From: Gammaproteobacteria bacterium
GTDB lineage: Bacteria; Pseudomonadota; Gammaproteobacteria; Chromatiales; Chromatiaceae
Reading direction: 5' to 3'
Assembly: GCA_030620735.1 (NCBI GenBank)
Contig: JAUXDV010000049.1
Span: 1-9,785 of the forward strand
DNA length: 9,785 nucleotides
Below are positions 6,630 to 9,785 of this stretch, piece after piece (within the stretch, counting starts at the first letter, position 1; every line of letters starts with the position of its first letter). The notes below the pieces were generated by a model. It searched no databases. It saw only the letters and a list, made by a program, of their open reading frames with translations, and had not been told where the DNA came from. Position numbers and translations under genes: made by a program.

Positions 6630-7181
6630 CTATAACATTTTTTTTACAGGCGCGAATGAACGCCTGTGTATCGGCGTAACCCCAAGTTTCTGCAGCGCCT
6701 GCAGGTGTACTTTTGTCGGATAACCCTTGTGTCTGTCAAATCCATAGCCGGGATATTGCAGCTCCATTCCGACCATTTCAGCGTCCCTGGCAACCTTGGC
6801 AATAATCGATGCCGCACTGATGCAGGGGTGGATAGCATCACCCCGGATCACTGCTTCGGCATCACAGGTAAGATCAGGGAGGCGATTACCATCCACCAGC
6901 GCTCTGTGCGGCTGCAGCGCAAGCGCATCGACGGCGCGCTTCATTGCCAGCATGGTGGCATGCAGGATATTGAGCGCATCGATCTCCTCCACCTCAGCCC
7001 TTGAAATAGACCAGGCAAGTGATCTCTCCCTGATTATATGCGACAACTGGCGGCGCTTTTTCTCCGTCAGTTTCTTGGAATCCGCCAATCCCTCAATGGG
7101 TCGCTGCGGGTCGAGGATGACAGCTGCGGCAACCACCGGCCCCGCAAGAGGACCGCGACCAACCTCATCGACCCCGCACAC
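6630..7181 (-). CDS. rnhB: Ribonuclease HII
   Basis: RNase HII cuts the RNA strand of RNA-DNA hybrids and starts ribonucleotide excision repair by nicking 5' of single ribonucleotides in DNA, in the cytosol. The sequence carries the full catalytic set: D5 and E6 in GVDEVGRGPLAG, D97 in LVDGNRLP, and D133 in ARDAEM. Further family signatures are DSKKLTEKKR (34-43), ALNILHATMLAMKRAV (69-84), ISAASIIAKVARDAEM and GYGFDRHKGYPTKVH, ending HRRSFAPVKKML, a slightly short tail. The GTG start at 7179-7181 lies almost on the first beta strand and has no clear ribosome site. The frame stays open for 20 more codons upstream, to a TAA at 7242-7244, without ATG, GTG or TTG; CTG or ATT codons there are possible non-standard starts. 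It precedes dnaE, as in most gammaproteobacteria, but lpxB is not the upstream neighbour here. Confidence 0.95.
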   Translation of the reverse strand: MCGVDEVGRGPLAGPVVAAAVILDPQRPIEGLADSKKLTEKKRRQLSHIIRERSLAWSISRAEVEEIDALNILHATMLAMKRAVDALALQPHRALVDGNRLPDLTCDAEAVIRGDAIHPCISAASIIAKVARDAEMVGMELQYPGYGFDRHKGYPTKVHLQALQKLGVTPIHRRSFAPVKKML

Positions 7182-7311
7182 CAGGAGTTGATTATTTTCA
7201 TCACTATTAATGGTTATGCACTCGTTGGAAAACAGGTGATTTTACAGCAGCATCCTCTACCCAGATACTCTATTTTGATATCTTCCGAAGAATTAATGGA
7301 TTTGCACAGCC

Positions 7312-7344
7312 CCCTCTCCCTCAGGGAGAGGGCCGGGGTGAGGG
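7312..7344. repeat. Palindromic REP-like repeat, copy 2, in the rnhB–mltF gap
   Basis: CCCTCTCCC (7312-7320) and GGGAGAGGG (7324-7332) form a perfect 9-bp stem around TCA, followed by the asymmetric flank CCGGGGTGAGGG. It is an inverted copy of 138-170 with 29 of 33 identical. It lies in the divergent region upstream of both rnhB and mltF. Confidence 0.82.
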
Positions 7345-7355
7345 AATTCAGGAAA

Positions 7356-7384
7356 TTCGTTCGCTTTTCTCACTGTGCTATTAT
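7356..7384 (+). promoter_or_regulatory. Weak candidate promoter for mltF
   Basis: A -10-like TATTAT (7379-7384) lies about 40 bases upstream of the preferred mltF start, with a poor -35 candidate TTCGTT 17 bases further up. The region between the divergent rnhB and mltF genes must hold promoters, but no better match was found on either strand. Confidence 0.25.
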
Positions 7385-7422
7385 TGCCAACTACTTCTGA
7401 TCAAGTATTTACAGACAGATTA

Positions 7423-8868
7423 ATGGGTTTTCACAAGCGACACAGCGCATCACTGGCAGGGAGAGGCGTACTGCTGCTGGCGCTATTGGGAGTACTGCTG
7501 CCCGCGCTGTTTCTGGGCTATCTGCTGCAGTCAAAGTGGTTAAAACCATTGACGATCGTGGAACAGATCAGAGATGACGGCCGCCTCATTGCCATCACAA
7601 CCAGAGGCGCCACCACCTACTTTGACGGTCCGAATGGCCCGGCCGGTCTCGAATATGATCTGGTGACGGCTTTTGCAAAAGAGCTTGGAGTTTCAGCTGA
7701 ATTTATTTTTTCCAGCGACAACGGGGAGATTGCCGCTAAACTCCGCAGTGGTGAAGCCCACCTCGCAGCAACAGGAACAACGCCGCCGGATACAACCCGC
7801 AAGCTCTATCATGGACCTGTCTATCAGCAGGTGACATCCCAACTGCTCTATCGCAGCGGCCATGTACGGCCTGTATCGATCGATCAACTGACATCAGGAA
7901 TCCTGGAGGTGCCTTCCGGATCTTCAGAAGATGCTCTGTTGCAGCAACTGCAGCAGTCAGGGAATCCTGACCTGCATTGGACAGCCTCTGACGGAACAGA
8001 TTTCGAACAACTCATGTATCTGCTTGATGTGGAGATGGTCGACTATACAGTTGCCGATTCCAATCTTTTTGCTTTCAAACGGCGTCATTTTCCAAAAATG
8101 CGGGTTGCTTTCGATCTCGATGAGCCGCGTCTGCTGCAGTGGCTGAGCGCGCACTCCAAAGACGATTCTCTCAACAGCGAAATGAACCGCTTTTTCGATA
8201 AAATCCGGGACAATGGCTCACTTCAGCACAGCATCGACCGCTATTCCGGCAATGCTGACAACATGCCAATTGCACAGAGCCTCACTTTCTGGACATTTGT
8301 CGCTGAGCGTCTTCCCCTTTATGAGCTCTTTTTCCAGGAAATTGCGGAACAACATGATTATGACTGGCGTCTGCTGGCCGCGATCGCTTACCAGGAGTCG
8401 CACCTCAATCCGGATGCTGTCTCCCCTACTGGCGTCAAGGGGCTGATGATGCTGACAGAAGATACTGCCAAACTGTTCAGCGTCACTGACAGGGTAGACC
8501 CGCAACAGAGCATCCAGGGCGCTGTAAGCTTTCTGAAATTTCTGGACAAACGCATACCTGAAGAGATTAGTATGCCTGACCGCTTATCCTTCATTCTTGC
8601 CAGCTACAATGTCGGCCTGGGTCACATCTTCGATGCGCGCCGGATGACAGGCGTACTGGGGGGCAATGCGGACAGCTGGCCGGACGTGCGCCAGCGTCTG
8701 CCATTCCTGGCAGAGCAGCGCTTCTACAGCAAGCTCAAATATGGCCAGGCGCGTGGAGAGGAGCCGGTCACCTATGTCGATAATATTCTCAACTACTATG
8801 ACCTGCTGGTATGGCATACCAGTTTCAGATACAGGAATTTCGACTCACCTGTTGCGTCGACACAGTAA
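7423..8868 (+). CDS. mltF: Membrane-bound lytic murein transglycosylase F
   Basis: MltF cleaves the glycan strands of peptidoglycan in the periplasm, leaving 1,6-anhydro-muramic acid ends, and takes part in wall turnover. From the ATG at 7423 the product is 481 residues (E. coli MltF 518). A short basic N-terminus (HKRH) is followed by a hydrophobic segment at about 15-35, a signal or membrane anchor. A solute-binding (SBP_bac_3-type) domain spans about 40-270, with GLEYDLVTAFAKELGV and the LRSGEAHLAATGTTPP region. The SLT catalytic domain begins near 305 and contains AAIAYQESHLNPDAVSPTGV, with the catalytic Glu at 325, then GLMMLTEDTA, SIQGAVSFLKFL and ILASYNVGLGH. A GTG at 7375 would add 16 residues (LLLPTTSDQ…); I prefer ATG because the signal then sits near the N-terminus, though its ribosome site is weak. 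It diverges from rnhB and converges with tadA, its usual neighbour. Confidence 0.93.
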   Translation: MGFHKRHSASLAGRGVLLLALLGVLLPALFLGYLLQSKWLKPLTIVEQIRDDGRLIAITTRGATTYFDGPNGPAGLEYDLVTAFAKELGVSAEFIFSSDNGEIAAKLRSGEAHLAATGTTPPDTTRKLYHGPVYQQVTSQLLYRSGHVRPVSIDQLTSGILEVPSGSSEDALLQQLQQSGNPDLHWTASDGTDFEQLMYLLDVEMVDYTVADSNLFAFKRRHFPKMRVAFDLDEPRLLQWLSAHSKDDSLNSEMNRFFDKIRDNGSLQHSIDRYSGNADNMPIAQSLTFWTFVAERLPLYELFFQEIAEQHDYDWRLLAAIAYQESHLNPDAVSPTGVKGLMMLTEDTAKLFSVTDRVDPQQSIQGAVSFLKFLDKRIPEEISMPDRLSFILASYNVGLGHIFDARRMTGVLGGNADSWPDVRQRLPFLAEQRFYSKLKYGQARGEEPVTYVDNILNYYDLLVWHTSFRYRNFDSPVASTQ

Positions 8869-9045
8869 GTTGGCAGTTGGCAGAAAAAACAAAGTTGGCA
8901 GTCTTCAGTCGGCAGTTTGCAGTAAAACCGGAAAAGAAAGCTTGCAGTTCGAAATGACTCATTAGACTTTTGCCAACTGCCAACTGCCAACCGCAAACTT
9001 TATTTCATTGTTTTTCTGACGACTGCCAACTGCAAACTGCAAACT
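8868..9045. repeat. Heptamer repeat array (AGTTGGC and variants), inverted about its centre
   Basis: Seven-base units of the form AGTTGGC, AGTTTGC, AGTCGGC or AGTCTTC run forward at 8868-8881 (two) and 8893-8920 (four). The complementary form GCCAACT, GCAAACT or GCCAACC follows at 8972-8999 (four), then GACGACT plus GCCAACT/GCAAACT at 9018-9045 (four). The array fills the gap between the convergent mltF and tadA. Its first unit starts on the last base of the mltF stop codon, and its last block lies inside the tadA reading frame. The opposed halves could fold into a hairpin in either transcript. Confidence 0.85.
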
Positions 9046-9514
9046 TTTTTGATGCCTTGTTCTCCGCCCTGCGGCGTTTGAAAAAATTGCTCAATTGCGC
9101 CGAGCACTGCTGCGCCATGACACCCGGCAGCACTTCCAACTTGTGATTGAAGCGATGATCGGGCGGCAGCAGATCGAAAATGCTCCCTGCAGCACCAGCT
9201 TTGGGGTCCTTTGCTCCATACACCAACCTGTTAATACGTGCATGAATGATTGCCCCCGCACACATCACACAGGGTTCCAGCGTCACATAGAGGGTTGCGC
9301 CGCAGAGTCTGTAATTTTTCAGTGACTCTCCGGCAGCGCGTATTGCCTCGATTTCAGCATGCGAGGTTGGATCATGGGTCGTGATGGGGTTGTTATAGCC
9401 TTTCGCAATCACTTCATCATTGATCACGATGAGGGCGCCGACAGGGACTTCACCCAGAGATTCGGCCTCCGCCGCAAGCAGCAACGCCTGTTGCATCCAG
9501 TAGTCGTCATGCAT
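9005..9514 (-). CDS. tadA: tRNA-specific adenosine deaminase TadA
   Basis: TadA is a zinc-dependent homodimeric cytosolic deaminase that converts A34 of tRNA-Arg(ACG) to inosine so that one tRNA reads CGU, CGC and CGA. The 169 residues are close to E. coli TadA (167). The cytidine-deaminase fold shows YWMQQALLLA at the start, EVPVGALIV (22-30), then the zinc and catalytic motif H52-A53-E54 (E54 the proton shuttle) and PCVMC, with zinc ligands C82 and C85. AGAIIHARINRLVYGAKDPK and a TadA-like C-terminal helix LSNFFKRRR follow. The ATG at 9512-9514 matches the family N-terminus, and an in-frame stop lies about 30 bases upstream. No clear ribosome site is visible. Residues 156-169 (KKFAVCSWQSSEKQ) are encoded by the heptamer repeat array, so the native tail appears to have been replaced or extended. 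It converges with mltF, whereas in E. coli the two lie in the same direction. Confidence 0.96.
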   Translation of the reverse strand: MHDDYWMQQALLLAAEAESLGEVPVGALIVINDEVIAKGYNNPITTHDPTSHAEIEAIRAAGESLKNYRLCGATLYVTLEPCVMCAGAIIHARINRLVYGAKDPKAGAAGSIFDLLPPDHRFNHKLEVLPGVMAQQCSAQLSNFFKRRRAENKASKKFAVCSWQSSEKQ

Positions 9515-9570
9515 TGGAGTTAAAGGCGTAACGGTGATGAATGTTTAACCACAGATAAATAATCATGAAC

Positions 9571-9727
9571 GTAACATCTCAATAACTCCGTGCATTGAAT
9601 ACAATTTGTTAAAACAGATGTCATTGCGAGGAGCCGGAGGCGACGCGGCAATCTGGTTTGGAGATTGCCACGGTCGCTTAGGCTCCCTCGCAATGACAGC
9701 ATTCACACGGAGTTTTTGAGAAGTTTA
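9571..9727. mobile_element. Second MITE-like element with the same terminal repeats
   Basis: The left end GTAACATCTCAATAACTCCG (from 9571) and the right end (up to 9727) are inverted copies; 9573-9592 against 9706-9725 match at 18 of 20 positions. The left end, extended to 9569-9595, is identical over 27 bases to the inverted right end of the first element (6565-6591). The length (157 bp) is close to the first element (161 bp), but the interior is a different palindrome. No target duplication is visible (TCATGAAC against TAAATCCA). It has no coding capacity. Confidence 0.6.
9620..9697. repeat. 78-bp palindrome of the GTCATTGCGAG…CTCGCAATGAC family
   Basis: The arms GTCATTGCGAG (9620-9630) and CTCGCAATGAC (9687-9697) are perfect inverted copies. 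Pairing continues inward with a few mismatches through GCGGCAATCT/AGATTGCCAC to a short loop around GGTTTGG. A single arm of the same family occurs at 2758-2790. Such units are widespread in proteobacterial intergenic regions. This copy forms the core of the element at 9571-9727. Confidence 0.82.
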
Positions 9728-9785
9728 TAAATCCAGTATCGAATGGTGCTGTACAGACTGTGCTGCGCGCACCACTGGTTGGGAC

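Larger units (their letters stand above)
9515..9785. other. Terminal 271 bases: repeat element and unassigned edge
   Basis: Most of this stretch is the element at 9571-9727. The last 58 bases (9728-9785) may belong to a gene cut by the window edge. On the minus strand one frame runs in from the edge and stops at 9725-9727 after 19 codons, with a C-terminus ending SVQHHSILDL; another continues into the terminal repeat. On the plus strand an ATG near 9743 opens to the edge. I recognise none of these. Positions 9545-9565 contain TTAACCACAGATAAA, perhaps a trace of another common repeat. Confidence 0.5.

Noticed and set aside
7375..7422. GTG start extending MltF by 16 residues
   Set aside because: The extension overlaps the likely promoter region and pushes the hydrophobic signal segment away from the N-terminus; the ATG at 7423 is simpler, though not proven.
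8796..8996. Small minus-strand frame across the mltF end
   Set aside because: It is antisense to mltF and made largely of heptamer repeats.
8868..9045. CRISPR-like array
   Set aside because: The unit is only 7 bases, appears in both orientations, and there are no regular repeat-spacer lengths or cas genes.

Overview
The window looks like chromosomal housekeeping DNA from a gammaproteobacterium. All six protein genes read as full-length members of families with Escherichia coli counterparts. The run rnhB–dnaE–accA–tilS, all on the minus strand, is the conserved gammaproteobacterial order. A finer placement is not secure. The abundance of small palindromic intergenic repeats reminds me of environmental, possibly sulfur-oxidising, gammaproteobacteria, but that is only an impression.

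Layout, left to right: the 5' half of a tRNA-Ala gene (minus strand, cut by the window edge) with a strong promoter of its own; tilS (tRNA-Ile lysidine synthetase, TTG start); accA (acetyl-CoA carboxylase alpha subunit); a 326-base gap made mostly of repeats; dnaE (replicative DNA polymerase III alpha, GTG start); a 285-base gap holding a 161-bp MITE-like element with an 8-bp target duplication; rnhB (RNase HII); a short divergent intergenic region; mltF (plus strand, lytic murein transglycosylase); a heptamer-repeat array between convergent genes; tadA (minus strand, tRNA adenosine deaminase); and a final 271-base gap with a second element bearing the same terminal inverted repeats.

The genes serve replication and RNA removal from DNA (dnaE, rnhB), fatty-acid synthesis (accA), tRNA anticodon modification (tilS makes lysidine for AUA decoding, tadA makes inosine for Arg codons) and cell-wall turnover (mltF). 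In E. coli, mltF/tadA lie in a different locus from rnhB/dnaE/accA/tilS, so the window joins two blocks that are separate there.

No new enzyme system is visible. The unusual content is between the genes: nearly every gap carries a different family of small palindromic or tandem repeat. Two of these supply the last codons of a gene (tilS and tadA), and two gaps carry MITE-like elements that share terminal repeats but enclose unrelated hairpin cores.
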